This document shows, piece after piece, positions 50,537 to 61,234 of a stretch of DNA of 64,000 nucleotides. Position 1 is the first letter of the stretch, and each line of letters opens with the position of its first letter. Under the pieces are notes generated by a model that had not been told where the DNA came from, searched no databases, and saw nothing but the letters and a program-made list of their open reading frames with translations. This DNA is from Vibrio ruber DSM 16370. GTDB lineage: Bacteria; Pseudomonadota; Gammaproteobacteria; Enterobacterales; Vibrionaceae. The stretch is from assembly GCF_900163965.1 (NCBI RefSeq), contig NZ_FULE01000039.1, positions 1 to 64,000 of the forward strand, in the 5' to 3' direction. The position numbers and the translations under genes were made by a program.

Positions 50537-51721
50537 TTATGCAATGATTTTTGCGACAACACCAGCGCCAACTGTACGGCCACCTTCACGGATCGCAAAA
50601 CGAAGACCTTCGTCCATCGCGATTGGGGCAATCAGTTCAACTGTCATCTGAATGTTATCACCTGGCATCACCATCTCTACGCCTGCTGGCAACTCGATGC
50701 TACCTGTCACGTCCGTTGTACGGAAGTAGAACTGTGGACGGTAACCTTTGAAGAATGGCGTATGACGACCACCTTCATCTTTTGACAACACGTAAACTTC
50801 TGATTCGAACTTAGTGTGTGGCGTGATTGAACCTGGTTTTGCCAGTACCTGACCACGTTCTACTTCGTCACGCTTAGTACCACGAAGTAACACACCAACG
50901 TTCTCACCTGCACGACCTTCGTCAAGCAGCTTACGGAACATCTCTACACCTGTACAAGTTGTCTTCGTTGTGTCTTTCACACCAATGATTTCAACTTCGT
51001 CACCAACGCGGATGATTCCTTGCTCTACACGACCTGTTACGACTGTTCCACGGCCTTGGATTGAGAATACATCTTCGATTGGCAGCAGGAATGCTTGGTC
51101 AATCACACGCTCTGGCTCTGGGATGTAGCTGTCAAGAGCTTCTGCCAACTCAACAATCTTCTTCTCCCACTGCTCTTCACCGTTCAGTGCACCCAGCGCT
51201 GAACCTTGGATGACTGGTAGGTCATCTCCTGGGAAATCGTATTCTGACAGCAGTTCACGAACTTCCATTTCTACCAGCTCAAGCAGCTCTTCATCATCTA
51301 CCATGTCACATTTGTTCATGAAGACGATGATGTAAGGAATACCAACCTGACGGCCTAAGAGAATGTGCTCACGAGTTTGTGGCATTGGGCCATCTGTCGC
51401 AGCAACAACTAGGATACCACCGTCCATCTGTGCTGCACCGGTGATCATGTTTTTAACATAGTCCGCGTGTCCAGGACAGTCTACGTGTGCGTAGTGACGT
51501 GTCGGTGTATCGTACTCTACGTGTGAAGTAGAAATTGTAATACCGCGCTCACGCTCTTCCGGGGCGTTATCGATTGACGCAAAGTCACGTGCTGCTCCGC
51601 CGTATACTTTAGAAAGCACTGTACAGATTGCTGCTGTTAGTGTTGTTTTACCGTGGTCAACGTGGCCGATAGTACCAACGTTTACGTGCGGTTTCGTACG
51701 TTCAAATTTTTCTTTAGACAT
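50537..51721 (-). CDS. tufB: elongation factor Tu (copy 2, tRNA-linked)
   Basis: This second EF-Tu gene encodes a 394-residue protein identical to the tufA product. The start here is ATG, where tufA has GTG. The DNA identity extends about ten bases past the stop codon, then flanks diverge. It is co-transcribed with four upstream tRNA genes in the order thrU-tyrU-glyT-thrT-tufB, the same as in E. coli. Having tRNA and EF-Tu in one transcript couples carrier and cargo supply. Confidence 0.98.
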   Translation of the reverse strand: MSKEKFERTKPHVNVGTIGHVDHGKTTLTAAICTVLSKVYGGAARDFASIDNAPEERERGITISTSHVEYDTPTRHYAHVDCPGHADYVKNMITGAAQMDGGILVVAATDGPMPQTREHILLGRQVGIPYIIVFMNKCDMVDDEELLELVEMEVRELLSEYDFPGDDLPVIQGSALGALNGEEQWEKKIVELAEALDSYIPEPERVIDQAFLLPIEDVFSIQGRGTVVTGRVEQGIIRVGDEVEIIGVKDTTKTTCTGVEMFRKLLDEGRAGENVGVLLRGTKRDEVERGQVLAKPGSITPHTKFESEVYVLSKDEGGRHTPFFKGYRPQFYFRTTDVTGSIELPAGVEMVMPGDNIQMTVELIAPIAMDEGLRFAIREGGRTVGAGVVAKIIA

Positions 51722-51821
51722 CAGTTGTCCCTCTAGGTACGGATTAAGGTGGCTTTCATGACCACGCAACCAAAATTTACTGGTAGTAAAGTATATAACA
51801 AAAGGAAATATTTGCTTAGAG

Positions 51822-51897
51822 TGGTGCTGATACCCAGATTTGAACTGGGGACCTCACCCTTACCAAGGGTGCGCTCTACCGACTGAGCTATATCAGC
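51822..51897 (-). tRNA. thrT: tRNA-Thr(GGT)
   Basis: A 76-base tRNA beginning GCTGATATAGCTCAGTCGG with anticodon loop CTTGGTAAG and encoded CCA. Fourth in the tufB operon, 100 bases before tufB. Confidence 0.96.
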
Positions 51898-51909
51898 ACT
51901 CGGAAAGGT

Positions 51910-51984
<75 letters not shown>

Positions 51985-52022
51985 ACACGTATTTAACCCT
52001 AAGAGCTATTTCCTTAAGAATA

Positions 52023-52107
<85 letters not shown>

Positions 52108-52143
52108 AAATTTTAAATCGTCTCTTTTTGTTGAAAAAAGAGA

Positions 52144-52219
<76 letters not shown>

Positions 52220-52234
52220 GCATAAGTGGGGCGA

Positions 52235-52263
52235 ATTCTATTGAATGATTTCTTTGCTTGCAA
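52235..52263 (-). promoter_or_regulatory. promoter of the thrU-tyrU-glyT-thrT-tufB operon
   Basis: On the minus strand: -35 TTGCAA (52258-52263), a 17-base spacer, -10 TAGAAT (52235-52240), then the GC-rich discriminator TCGCCCC, typical of stringently controlled stable-RNA promoters. A/T-tract DNA upstream (about 52272-52290) may act as an UP element. Confidence 0.8.
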
Positions 52264-52427
52264 GTATTTCCAAAAAAAAAAATACAATTTTATCTCGTTT
52301 TTATCTATTTGTTGTTTTTTCAAGCAGTTTTCGCAGTAACTGACGAAATATATCGCCATTCTTTGTTGCTTTCTCTGCTTCTTGAGGTATGTTGCTCTTT
52401 TATCCGATTTCAATCGTTGGAAAGATT

Positions 52428-53351
52428 ATGGATCCTTATCTCTCATTCGACAGACGCCAGTGGTCGGATCTGCGTAATTCCGTTCCCATGACTTTGTCAG
52501 AAGATGATTTAGTTGAGCTGCAAGGTATCAATGAATCATTAAGTATGAAAGAAGCTGTTGAAATCTACTTACCGTTAGCTCGTTTACTCAACCTCTACGT
52601 TGCAGCCAGACAAAGCCGTAATACCGTCTTAAACCAATTTTTAGGCCATACTGACATTGCCCCCCCATTTATTATCGGCATTGCAGGCAGTGTTGCTGTC
52701 GGGAAAAGCACAACGGCAAGGTTGCTCAAAGCACTGTTGTCTCGCTGGGACAACCACCCCAAAGTTGAACTCATTACTACCGATGGATTCCTTTATCCCA
52801 ATGAAGTGCTGTTAGAAAAAGGGATTATGCAGAAAAAAGGATTTCCGGAATCTTACGATATTAAATGTCTGGTGCAGTTTGTTTCTGATGTTAAATCCGG
52901 GAAGAAAAATATCTCAGCCCCGGTTTATTCTCACCTGACCTATGACATCACTGGGGAAGTAAAAACGGTTGATGCTCCCGATATTTTGCTCATTGAAGGC
53001 CTCAACGTGTTACAAAGTGGGATGGATTATCCCCATGCCCCCCATCGCGTTTTCATTTCAGATTTTCTCGATTTTTCCATCTATGTCGATGCAGAATCAT
53101 CCCTGATTGAAAAATGGTATATCGAACGTTTTATGAAGTTTCGCCATGGTGCCTTTAAAAGACCGGGCTCCTATTTTAGTCACTACACAAAGCTGAATGA
53201 GTCGGAAGCCCACTCCATCGCAAAAAATATCTGGCGGGCCATCAATGGCAAGAACTTACAGGAAAATATTTTACCGACGCGAGAGAGAGCACAACTAATC
53301 CTGCGAAAAGGAATTAACCATACTGTTGAAGAAATTCTGTTGCGACAGTAA
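52428..53351 (+). CDS. coaA: type I pantothenate kinase
   Basis: CoaA (307 residues) phosphorylates pantothenate, the regulated first step of coenzyme A synthesis. The P-loop GSVAVGKST is at 87-95, followed by [20 protein letters not shown] and [12 protein letters not shown] 52428 ([12 protein letters not shown]) is preferred over a codon at 52389, since the family starts about here. It is divergent from the tRNA-tufB operon and convergent with birA. Confidence 0.95.
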   Translation: MDPYLSFDRRQWSDLRNSVPMTLSEDDLVELQGINESLSMKEAVEIYLPLARLLNLYVAARQSRNTVLNQFLGHTDIAPPFIIGIAGSVAVGKSTTARLLKALLSRWDNHPKVELITTDGFLYPNEVLLEKGIMQKKGFPESYDIKCLVQFVSDVKSGKKNISAPVYSHLTYDITGEVKTVDAPDILLIEGLNVLQSGMDYPHAPHRVFISDFLDFSIYVDAESSLIEKWYIERFMKFRHGAFKRPGSYFSHYTKLNESEAHSIAKNIWRAINGKNLQENILPTRERAQLILRKGINHTVEEILLRQ

Positions 53352-53356
53352 TGATA

Positions 53357-53394
53357 ATGGGGCGTATGCGCTACAGAACCCGCATACGCCCCAT
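53357..53394. repeat. 14-base perfect inverted repeat between coaA and birA
   Basis: ATGGGGCGTATGCG and its exact complement flank a ten-base loop (CTACAGAACC), starting six bases after the coaA stop. There is no T-run on either strand. Stem and loop resemble the repeat at 30620-30660 (GGCGT near the base, TACAG in the loop). Confidence 0.8.
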
Positions 53395-53422
53395 CATACA
53401 TGCGCAATTACCGCTGCATCAT

Positions 53423-54400
53423 TCAGGAGATCGTAGGGGTATCATTACTGCGCAGAGAGATCTCCCCACCGACATAACTTTCTATCCCTCGTTCGGTTTC
53501 CAGTAGTACAGCACCATGCGCATCAATGCCCCGTTCAATACCGGTAATCACACGCTCTCCCATTAATAGTTTAACGGGACGATTAATGAAATTATCAACC
53601 TGATTCCACCTTTCAACGAAGTTTCGCATCCCCTCTCTTTCATAGGTTTCCAGAGTCCGGGTCCAAGATTGAATCAAGGCAACGGCCAGAGCATTACGAT
53701 TAATGTGATCACTGCCGATTACCTGAGCCAGACTACTCCAAGGCTGATCAATCTGCTGCGTTTGCGCTGCCATGGATAAATTCATCCCCATACCGATGAC
53801 GAGATGTGCGGCTTCGCCGGCTTGCCCTGAAACTTCAACCAAAATCCCGGCCAATTTTTTATCCTGATAATACAAATCATTGGGCCATTTCAATTTGATA
53901 TCATCAACACCGAGTGTTTTCATGGCATCAACAACAGCAACCCCGACAACCAGACTCAGACCCATCGCAGCGGCCATGCCCGCATCCAATTGCCAGTACA
54001 TTGAGAAATACAGGTTTGCTCCAAACGGAGAAACCCACTGCCTGCCTCGCCTTCCCCGACCTTTTTGCTGATATTCAGCAAGGCAAACCGTTCCTGAGGT
54101 TAATGTGCCGACGCGATCCAATAGGTACTGGTTGGTCGAATCAATGATCGGATGTAAATGGACCGGCGTAGAAACGTGGTTCTGAATATAGTGTTGATCC
54201 AATAACTGCATCGGCTGAGCCAGTTGATAGCCTTTACCCTGGACACGAAATATATCAACCCCCCAATCCTGAATCCCACGGATATGTTTGCTGATAGCCG
54301 CTCTGGAGATCCCTAAAGCTGCGCCCAATGCTTCACCGGAGTAAAAACCACCATCGGCTAAAGTTGACAGGATCGTCAGCTTGGCATGATGTTCTTTCAT
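53423..54400 (-). CDS. birA: biotin-protein ligase and biotin operon repressor BirA
   Basis: BirA (325 residues) attaches biotin to the carrier protein of acetyl-CoA carboxylase and, as biotinyl-AMP dimer, represses bio genes. The N-terminal winged helix (SGEALGAALGISRAAISKHI) marks the repressor class. The ligase core has GRGRRGRQWVSPFGANLY, DIKLKWPNDLYY and KLAGILVEVSG. The ATG at 54400 overlaps the murB stop as ATGA; an in-frame codon at 54421 is less likely. Confidence 0.95.
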   Translation of the reverse strand: MKEHHAKLTILSTLADGGFYSGEALGAALGISRAAISKHIRGIQDWGVDIFRVQGKGYQLAQPMQLLDQHYIQNHVSTPVHLHPIIDSTNQYLLDRVGTLTSGTVCLAEYQQKGRGRRGRQWVSPFGANLYFSMYWQLDAGMAAAMGLSLVVGVAVVDAMKTLGVDDIKLKWPNDLYYQDKKLAGILVEVSGQAGEAAHLVIGMGMNLSMAAQTQQIDQPWSSLAQVIGSDHINRNALAVALIQSWTRTLETYEREGMRNFVERWNQVDNFINRPVKLLMGERVITGIERGIDAHGAVLLETERGIESYVGGEISLRSNDTPTIS

Positions 54401-55443
54401 GATTGCTGCTCCTTCAGCCACATATCCAAATAAACTTCGCTGCCACGCCCGATAAATCGCACCTCATGCTCCAAAGCAACACCATACTTTTCGTAGACGC
54501 TGCGATATACATGCGCTGCAAGCTGAATCACATCCAAAGCTGTCGCGTGTTGACGATTAATCACAACCAGCGCCTGCTGTTCATGAATGGCAGCCCCACC
54601 AATTTGAAAACCTTTCAGGCCACATTGATCAATGAGCCAACCGGCTGCGACTTTCACGCCTGACGAAGCAGGGTAACTCACTACATCCGGATAATTGGCT
54701 GCCAGTGTTTGAAACTGAGCCTCGGTCAGTACGGGATTTTTAAAAAAGCTACCGGCATTCCCAATGCGTGTGGGATCGGGAAGTTTACGGGTGCGGATAT
54801 CACAGATACAGTCAAACACTTCAGCGGGTGAACAACTGCTTGCTAACTGCTGCAATGGGCCATACTTCAGACGAGGCTGCCATGCTTTGGTCAGCTTTAA
54901 GCCGACCCCAACCACAACCGCCCGCTGGTAAAGCTGATGTTTGAAAATCGAATCACGGTAACCAAATAAACATTCGGCACGATTCAAACGAATGACTTGA
55001 AACGTCTCGAGACAGAGATAATCAACATAGTCACACACATCCTGAAACTCGATGCCATAAGCACCAATGTTCTGGATTGGTGCACTCCCGGCACATCCGG
55101 GAATCATGGCTAAATTTTCCAGTCCGGGAATTTGCTGCGACACACACCATTCCACTAATTCAGGCCAGCCTTCACCGCCCTGAACATGCAGAAAATAGTG
55201 GTTTTCATCTTCCCTTACATCAATGCCCCGTAGCTGATTGAGAATCACAACACCTTCATAGAACTCAGTAAACAACACATTACTGCCTTTACCGAGCACC
55301 ATTTTCGGTAGCGATTGCCATTGTGGATCACGATAAACATCAATGAGTTCTGCAACAGTATCAACTGTCACCAACACCTGACAGGACTGCTCAATACCAA
55401 ACGTATGATAAGCACTGAGATTTTCGTTGAGATATATTTGCAT
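54397..55443 (-). CDS. murB: UDP-N-acetylenolpyruvoylglucosamine reductase MurB
   Basis: MurB (348 residues) is the FAD enzyme that makes UDP-MurNAc, the second committed step to peptidoglycan. It is the type I form: NTFGI-like YHTFGIEQSCQ, GKGSNVLF, IPGCAGSAPIQNIGAYGIE and GNAGSFFKNP with the catalytic serine are visible. It is translationally coupled to birA (four-base overlap), as in E. coli. Confidence 0.95.
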   Translation of the reverse strand: MQIYLNENLSAYHTFGIEQSCQVLVTVDTVAELIDVYRDPQWQSLPKMVLGKGSNVLFTEFYEGVVILNQLRGIDVREDENHYFLHVQGGEGWPELVEWCVSQQIPGLENLAMIPGCAGSAPIQNIGAYGIEFQDVCDYVDYLCLETFQVIRLNRAECLFGYRDSIFKHQLYQRAVVVGVGLKLTKAWQPRLKYGPLQQLASSCSPAEVFDCICDIRTRKLPDPTRIGNAGSFFKNPVLTEAQFQTLAANYPDVVSYPASSGVKVAAGWLIDQCGLKGFQIGGAAIHEQQALVVINRQHATALDVIQLAAHVYRSVYEKYGVALEHEVRFIGRGSEVYLDMWLKEQQS

Positions 55444-55507
55444 GGCTTTCTTTAAATCACATAAACTACGACTATTCTATATCAGATGAAGACCATTCAG
55501 ATATCCT

Positions 55508-55948
55508 ATGGATCATTTATCTTTCGAAATGTTAGATCCACTCAAACTTCCTTTGGTGCAACGCTTTTATAAACAGCACTACCCGACAGCAAAACCCAAA
55601 CGCAATGAACTGATCTATACCGCACACATTGCCGGTCAACTCTGTGCTGTGGTGCGTTTTCGTCATATCGGCACTTCATATCTGCTTTTAACCGGGATGG
55701 CTGTCGCCAAAGAGTTACGCGCTCAAGGTATCGGTCATCAACTCCTGAGTTACTGTGAAGCATATGTTCTCAAGCAACATGTTTTCTGTTTTGCTTATCG
55801 CCACTTAGAAAACTTTTATCATCAACATCATTTTGAACGTCAATCACCGCAAACACTGCCGGTCGAAATCAATCATCTCTATCAACGTTATTGCAATCAA
55901 GGCAGAGATATACTACCGATGCAGTATTCCCCGCCATTTCAGCAGTAA
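55508..55948 (+). CDS. GNAT-family N-acetyltransferase
   Basis: The protein has 146 residues. The acetyl-CoA-binding segment LTGMAVAKELRAQGIGHQLL (about 63-82) has the RAQGIG loop of the GNAT superfamily, preceded by beta strands ICAVVRF-like LCAVVRFRHIG. Substrate is unknown; protein, amine and antibiotic acetyltransferases all share this fold. It is divergent from murB, on its own. Confidence 0.8.
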   Translation: MDHLSFEMLDPLKLPLVQRFYKQHYPTAKPKRNELIYTAHIAGQLCAVVRFRHIGTSYLLLTGMAVAKELRAQGIGHQLLSYCEAYVLKQHVFCFAYRHLENFYHQHHFERQSPQTLPVEINHLYQRYCNQGRDILPMQYSPPFQQ

Positions 55949-56095
55949 GGCTCTGTCATTTACTGCTTATTTATGGCTGACAAGAGGAAATGATCCGCCG
56001 GAAGTGACTTAGATATAGCCATTCATTCACCGAATTTGATAGTATCGGGGCTTTGCTATATCGCATCCACTTGAATTGAAGGTACCGCATCCACG

Positions 56096-57436
56096 ATGAT
56101 TGCTCGTAGAAATCTATTCGAACAGCTACCCACTATTGCGTTAGAGCCGAAAGATTTTCAAGTCCTGCACTCCGCAGAACAATTTCGGCATCACTTGATT
56201 CAGGCGATTCGACAAGCCAATCACAGAATTTATATTGTTGCTCTCTACCTTGAAGCTGATGACGCCGGTCAGGAAATTCTTGCTGAGCTTTATGCAGCCA
56301 AACAAAGAAATCCACAACTGGATATTGTGATCTGTGTTGACTGGCACCGAGCTCAACGAGGTCTGATCGGTGCGAAGCAGTCTCAGGGAAATGCTGTGAT
56401 GTATGAGTCATTTGCCCAAGACAGTGACAATCCTATCGCCGTTTATGGCATTCCGGTCCGGGGACGAGAAGTATTCGGTGTACTCCACCTCAAAGGCTTC
56501 ATTGTTGATGATGAAGTTATATATAGTGGTGCAAGCCTGAACAATATTTATCTGCATTATCAGAACCGCTATCGCTTTGACCGTTACCACTCTTTCCACA
56601 ACCAATATCTTGCCGACTCGATGATCGGGTTTATCCGTGAGCACTTGCTGTCTCATCCGGCTGTGAATAACCTGGCCAATCCGTCTCGTCCTGCGACCAA
56701 AGATTTGAAAACGGTGATTCGTCAGTTCCGGACACTGTTAGCGCAAGCCAGTTATCAGGTGCCGGATCAGCCAGTCACACAGACCCAAATCGGTCTGACA
56801 CCATTAGTTGGCCTTGGTAAACGCAGTAACCGACTGAATCAATATATCACTCACCTGATTGCTCAGGCGAAAGAAGAAATTATTATCTGTACACCTTATT
56901 TTAATTTCCCGAATAATATTGCTAATCAGGTGAAAAAAGCTCTCAGACGTGGGGTGAAAATTCATATTATCGTCGGTGATAAAACCGCCAATGATTTTTA
57001 CATCCCACCAGAAGAAACCTTTAAAACAATTGGTGGGTTACCCTATTTATATGAATTGAATCTGCGTCGTTTTGCGAAAGCGAATGAGGCCAGAATTGCC
57101 AGTCGGCAGTTATCAATTCACTTATGGAAGCATGACGACAACAGTTTTCATTTGAAAGGGGTCTGGGTCGATAAACGTTATATGCTCATTACCGGTAGCA
57201 ACCTGAATCCAAGAGCCTGGAAACTTGATCTGGAAAACGGCATTCTGATTCAGGATCACCATGGCCACCTTCAGAGTCAGTTTGAACAAGAGTTCGACAA
57301 TATTCTGCAACACACACAATTAGTCTGTACCTATAAGCAGCTGGACGATTTTGAAAACTATCCGGCTGAAGTGCAGCGTCTGTTGAAACGGATTCGTCGA
57401 ATCAAAGCCGACCGGATTTTAAAACAGATTCTTTAG
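56096..57436 (+). CDS. pssA: CDP-diacylglycerol-serine O-phosphatidyltransferase
   Basis: PssA (446 residues) makes phosphatidylserine, which Psd (28059) decarboxylates to phosphatidylethanolamine. It belongs to the phospholipase D superfamily (type I PssA), with two HKD motifs: HLKGFIVDDEVIYSGASLNN around residue 133 and HLKGVWVDKRYMLITGSNLN around 352. This class is peripheral and lacks the membrane helices of type II enzymes. Length fits E. coli PssA. It has its own terminator. Confidence 0.95.
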   Translation: MIARRNLFEQLPTIALEPKDFQVLHSAEQFRHHLIQAIRQANHRIYIVALYLEADDAGQEILAELYAAKQRNPQLDIVICVDWHRAQRGLIGAKQSQGNAVMYESFAQDSDNPIAVYGIPVRGREVFGVLHLKGFIVDDEVIYSGASLNNIYLHYQNRYRFDRYHSFHNQYLADSMIGFIREHLLSHPAVNNLANPSRPATKDLKTVIRQFRTLLAQASYQVPDQPVTQTQIGLTPLVGLGKRSNRLNQYITHLIAQAKEEIIICTPYFNFPNNIANQVKKALRRGVKIHIIVGDKTANDFYIPPEETFKTIGGLPYLYELNLRRFAKANEARIASRQLSIHLWKHDDNSFHLKGVWVDKRYMLITGSNLNPRAWKLDLENGILIQDHHGHLQSQFEQEFDNILQHTQLVCTYKQLDDFENYPAEVQRLLKRIRRIKADRILKQIL

Positions 57437-57457
57437 GAGCTCAGGCATCCACACATT

Positions 57458-57493
57458 AAAAAGGAAAGCCTCCGGACGGAGGCTTTCCTTTTT
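57458..57493. terminator. bidirectional terminator between pssA and fre
   Basis: AAAAAGGAAAGCCTCC pairs with GGAGGCTTTCCTTTTT around a GGAC loop. A and T runs on the two sides let it end both convergent transcripts. Confidence 0.94.
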
Positions 57494-57516
57494 GAGTTAA
57501 CGAACAATAAATCTGA

Positions 57517-58233
57517 TCAGATAAACGCAAATGCATCGCCGTAGATACGTTCACTTCTCGCGTGCTTATTCTGAGTAAACTGTTCCCGGGCCGCACCTGC
57601 CATGTCAAACCGACCGGCAATATAAATATCAAACGCTTCCAGCGATTCAAAATCACTACTGACCGCTTGCAACACATTGCCGACTTTCCCGCTCCAAAGC
57701 GGATCGGTGGATATCTCCACAACCGGTGTAAATGTAAGTCTGGCATGTTGCGCTGCCAAATCACGTAATTCGTCTAATGCGTAAAGCTGAAGAACATCTT
57801 TTGCCCCCCAGTAAAGAAAAATATCCCGCTGAATATTCTGGTTCAGGCAATGATCCAGTATCGAACGGACATAACTGAAACCAGTTCCACCGGCAATCAG
57901 TAATAACGGACGGGTTGTATCTTCTTTGAGCCATGCGTCACCATGGGGTGCATCGATGGTGATCTCACCATCTTGCTGCAATGCAGCCTGCATGGCATCA
58001 ACGACTTCACTGGCGTAGGCATTATGTTCAGCCGCACCAATATGCAATTCAAGTTCCCCACCTTGCCGGCATGGACTACTGGCAATCGAGAACGGACGTT
58101 TGTCTCCCTCTGCCATCACCACCATCAGGTACTGACCCGCGTGGAAATCAACGGGTGATTCCGGTTGGAGAAGAATACGGTACGTATTACTGGCTAAAGG
58201 CTGAACTGAGTTAACTTTACATGTTATGGTCAT
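57517..58233 (-). CDS. fre: NAD(P)H-flavin reductase Fre
   Basis: Fre (238 residues) reduces free flavins with NAD(P)H, serving haem- and iron-dependent reduction and, in bacteria that have it, luciferase. The flavin-binding RPFSIASSP and NAD-binding [15 protein letters not shown] are visible, with the ferredoxin-reductase fold order. In E. coli Fre was also identified as part of the system that activates ribonucleotide reductase. It lies 15 bases after the ferredoxin gene. Confidence 0.94.
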   Translation of the reverse strand: MTITCKVNSVQPLASNTYRILLQPESPVDFHAGQYLMVVMAEGDKRPFSIASSPCRQGGELELHIGAAEHNAYASEVVDAMQAALQQDGEITIDAPHGDAWLKEDTTRPLLLIAGGTGFSYVRSILDHCLNQNIQRDIFLYWGAKDVLQLYALDELRDLAAQHARLTFTPVVEISTDPLWSGKVGNVLQAVSSDFESLEAFDIYIAGRFDMAGAAREQFTQNKHARSERIYGDAFAFI

Positions 58234-58248
58234 TATAATTCCTCTTCC

Positions 58249-58518
58249 TTACTCATCCCAAGTAAGGACTAAATGAGTTTGAGCATACGCCTGACAGGAA
58301 AATATCCATCCCTGAGACTGCTCTTCTTCTGTAAGCATCGGTTCGAGTTGGTAGGAAACTTCTCCCGAAAGTTTTTTGCACAAACACATCCCACACGCAC
58401 CGACCCGGCACCGATATGGGAAAGGTATTTGCTGACGAATTGCCGCATCCAACACGGTTTGACCATGTTCTACGGTAAATTCAAGGTTTTCGGGCAGTAA
58501 GCGTACCGTAAAGGTCAT
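58249..58518 (-). CDS. plant-type [2Fe-2S] ferredoxin
   Basis: The protein has 89 residues, with the plant-type ferredoxin pattern: cluster ligands C37, C42, C45 (CRVGACGMC) and C75 (IFSCQA). It resembles E. coli YfaE, which keeps the NrdB tyrosyl radical in repair, but it sits between ubiD and fre and not beside nrdAB. The ATG overlaps the ubiD stop by four bases, so the three genes form one unit. The partner is not known; Fre or another reductase is plausible. Confidence 0.9.
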   Translation of the reverse strand: MTFTVRLLPENLEFTVEHGQTVLDAAIRQQIPFPYRCRVGACGMCLCKKLSGEVSYQLEPMLTEEEQSQGWIFSCQAYAQTHLVLTWDE

Positions 58519-59981
58519 AAGATTCCCAACTCATCCCAGATCGCATCGATCTTGCTGACAATTTCCGGATCTTTACGGATCTCTTTACCCCACTCCCGGG
58601 TTGTCTCGCCTTCCCACTTATTGGTTGCATCCAACCCCATTTTAGAGCCGAGCCCAGAGACGGGTGAAGCAAAATCCAGAGAATCGATGGGCGTATTTTC
58701 AACCATCGTCGTATCCCGGGCAGGATCCATCCGGGTGGTAATCGCCCAAATAACATCTTTCCAGTCTCGTGCATTAATATCATCATCACAGACAATCACA
58801 AACTTGGTATACATAAATTGTCGTAAGAAAGACCAGACCCCCATCATCACGCGCTTAGCATGACCGGGATACTGCTTCTTGATCGTGACGACGGCCATCC
58901 GATAGGAACACCCTTCGGGGGGAAGGTAAAAATCGACAATTTCCGGGAACTGTTTCTGTAGAATCGGCACAAACACTTCATTTAATGCTTCCCCGAGAAC
59001 TGCCGGCTCATCCGGTGGTCTCCCCGTATAGGTACTATGATAGATGGGCTGCTTTCTCATTGTCACATGAGTGACGGTAAAGACATGATGGCGCTCAACT
59101 TCATTAAAATAACCGGTATGATCGCCATAAGGCCCTTCATCAGCATACTCACCGGGATCAATATATCCTTCGAGCACAATCTCTGCGCTGGCCGGCACTT
59201 CCAGATCATTGCTAATCGATTGAACCACTTCGGTCTTGCTGCCTCTTAACAATCCGGCAAATGCATATTCGGATAATGTATCAGGTACCGGCGTCACGGC
59301 ACCGAGGATGGTTGCCGGATCAGCACCGAAAGCCACCGAAACCGGAAACGGTTCTCCGGGATGCTCAACCTGCCAGTCCCGAAAATCTAATGCGCCGCCA
59401 CGATGCTGAAACCACCGCATAATCACTTTATTCTTACTGAGTTTCTGTTGCCGGTAGATGCCCAGATTTTGCCGTTTTTTGGTCGGCCCTTTGGTAATTG
59501 TCAGTCCCCAGGTCAACAGCGGAGCCACATCTCCCGGCCAACAACGCATGACCGGAATTTTATCCAAATCAACATCATCACCTTGCCAGATAACTTCCTG
59601 ACAGGGAGCCTTTTTCAAACGCTTCACCGGCATATTCAAGACTTGCTTAAAAACCGGAAGTTTATCTATCGCATCCTTGAAGCCTTTTGGCGGTTCTGGT
59701 TCTTTGAGATAAGCAAGCAACTGACCGATTTCACGGAGTTCACTGACATCGACGCGCCCCATCCCCATCGCGACGCGTTGCGGTGTACCAAACAGATTTG
59801 CCAGTACCGGTATGTCATAACCGACGGGATTCTCAAATAAAAGTGCAGGACCACCCGCTCTTAAAGTCCGATCGCAGATCTCGGTCATTTCATATTGAGG
59901 GTCAATCGGATGCTGAATACGTTTCAATTGACCATGCTTTTCCAAATAGTCGATAAAATCGCGTAAATCCTTAAAAATCAT
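58515..59981 (-). CDS. ubiD: 4-hydroxy-3-polyprenylbenzoate decarboxylase UbiD
   Basis: UbiD (488 residues) decarboxylates the ring in ubiquinone synthesis using prenylated FMN made by UbiX. Visible family parts are [59 protein letters not shown] with the catalytic glutamate region and [17 protein letters not shown]. Length is near that of E. coli UbiD. First gene of ubiD-ferredoxin-fre. Confidence 0.96.
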   Translation of the reverse strand: MIFKDLRDFIDYLEKHGQLKRIQHPIDPQYEMTEICDRTLRAGGPALLFENPVGYDIPVLANLFGTPQRVAMGMGRVDVSELREIGQLLAYLKEPEPPKGFKDAIDKLPVFKQVLNMPVKRLKKAPCQEVIWQGDDVDLDKIPVMRCWPGDVAPLLTWGLTITKGPTKKRQNLGIYRQQKLSKNKVIMRWFQHRGGALDFRDWQVEHPGEPFPVSVAFGADPATILGAVTPVPDTLSEYAFAGLLRGSKTEVVQSISNDLEVPASAEIVLEGYIDPGEYADEGPYGDHTGYFNEVERHHVFTVTHVTMRKQPIYHSTYTGRPPDEPAVLGEALNEVFVPILQKQFPEIVDFYLPPEGCSYRMAVVTIKKQYPGHAKRVMMGVWSFLRQFMYTKFVIVCDDDINARDWKDVIWAITTRMDPARDTTMVENTPIDSLDFASPVSGLGSKMGLDATNKWEGETTREWGKEIRKDPEIVSKIDAIWDELGIL

Positions 59982-60126
59982 AAGACTTCTGCCTGAATGT
60001 GATATCAGAGGCAGTATAACAAAAACGAAACAACTCTGAATTTTCTTTTTCTATTGTATTCATGCTTTTCAGTCGTGCTGCCATAAAACAGATACATCAT
60101 AAAACGATGACGCTAAAAATAGCGGA

Positions 60127-61113
60127 CTACCTCAATACCTGACTCAGTACGCGCAGCTTCATTTGACGATTTGCTTTGACTAATTCATCCAGCCAATTGC
60201 CATACCCTGCATTGACTAACACCTGTGCAACATAGGGGGCTTCTTCCTGACTCAGCTCCTGAACCAAATACGTTTTGACCTGTTCAGGCATTGGATTAAG
60301 ACGAATCAGAGCCTCAATTGCCAGTGCCCTCAAACTCGGGTTCTTACTCGCCGCCATCACTTGCTGCACAGAAAAATCATCCTGTAAACCAGACAAGCGG
60401 GTCAATTCCGCTTCAGAGTTATTATCTGATTTCATCAACCACAATAACCGATAAATATCTTGGCTCTGACTAGTCCGAGCCAGCGCAACCATCACTCGCG
60501 TCGAAGGCAACCAGCTCCGAATACTTGCATCAACAACCTGCTTTACCAAATAATTCAGTCCCGACTCCGATAAACTCCCCAACTCCTGAATCAACAAGGA
60601 TTCCCGGATATGTCCCTGACGTTTATTTTCGGATAGCCATTGTTGTAAAGACAGCTCATGCTGTTCAACTTTTAATACAAAGTCGAGGACACTTTTTTCC
60701 CGTTGCCAGGTTTTGACTAAACGGCTGGCAACTGAAGGGTAATCAAATGCTGGCGTGGAAAATTCGAACCCTTCACCTTGATTGGTAAGATAATAAACAG
60801 GTGGAATTCGACGTTGTTGCTCGACAAAACGTTCTACAGGGGCTGAAAGGATGGTTTTTTCTTGTTCGAGAGTCCGGAGTAACAAAAAGCGCACAGCTTC
60901 TTGCTGTGGCAACGCCAATCGTTGCAAGGCAAAGTTTAACGAATCAATTTTATCATCGGCAATCAGTTGTTTGAATGCTGCGACTTTGTGCTGGATCGTC
61001 GGTGCTTGTAGCAGTTGATTCCGACTTTTCTCATCCAATGATTGCGCAGAAACCGAAAAGCAAATGAAACTGAAACAGAGCAGGAGTTGCGATACCCACG
61101 TTCCCCGTGACAT
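60127..61113 (-). CDS. secreted helical-repeat protein of unknown function
   Basis: The protein has 328 residues. I do not recognise a named family. Residues 1-24 form a signal peptide ending in VSAQ. The rest is strongly helical and looks repeat-like: runs such as LALPQQEAVRFLLLRTLEQE, PSLRALAIEALIRLNPMPEQ and EEAPYVAQVLVNAGYGNWL have the spacing of HEAT-type repeats. A periplasmic scaffold is a reasonable guess. It lies alone between ubiD and rho, on the same strand. Confidence 0.65.
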   Translation of the reverse strand: MSRGTWVSQLLLCFSFICFSVSAQSLDEKSRNQLLQAPTIQHKVAAFKQLIADDKIDSLNFALQRLALPQQEAVRFLLLRTLEQEKTILSAPVERFVEQQRRIPPVYYLTNQGEGFEFSTPAFDYPSVASRLVKTWQREKSVLDFVLKVEQHELSLQQWLSENKRQGHIRESLLIQELGSLSESGLNYLVKQVVDASIRSWLPSTRVMVALARTSQSQDIYRLLWLMKSDNNSEAELTRLSGLQDDFSVQQVMAASKNPSLRALAIEALIRLNPMPEQVKTYLVQELSQEEAPYVAQVLVNAGYGNWLDELVKANRQMKLRVLSQVLR

Positions 61114-61174
61114 GTGTTAACCTCCGTGTAACATCTACTTTTCATTTTCGGTGCATCTTTGGTGAAATGCAAGA

Positions 61175-61206
61175 AAAAGCGCCACCGTTTCCGGTGGCGC
61201 TTTCAC
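61175..61206 (-). terminator. terminator after rho
   Basis: GAAAAAGCGCCACCG pairs with CGGTGGCGCTTTC around a TTTC loop. On the minus strand it is followed by a T-run. It lies about 30 bases after the rho stop. Confidence 0.88.
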
Positions 61207-61234
61207 TATCAGAATACTCTGGTAACTGGCTTGA

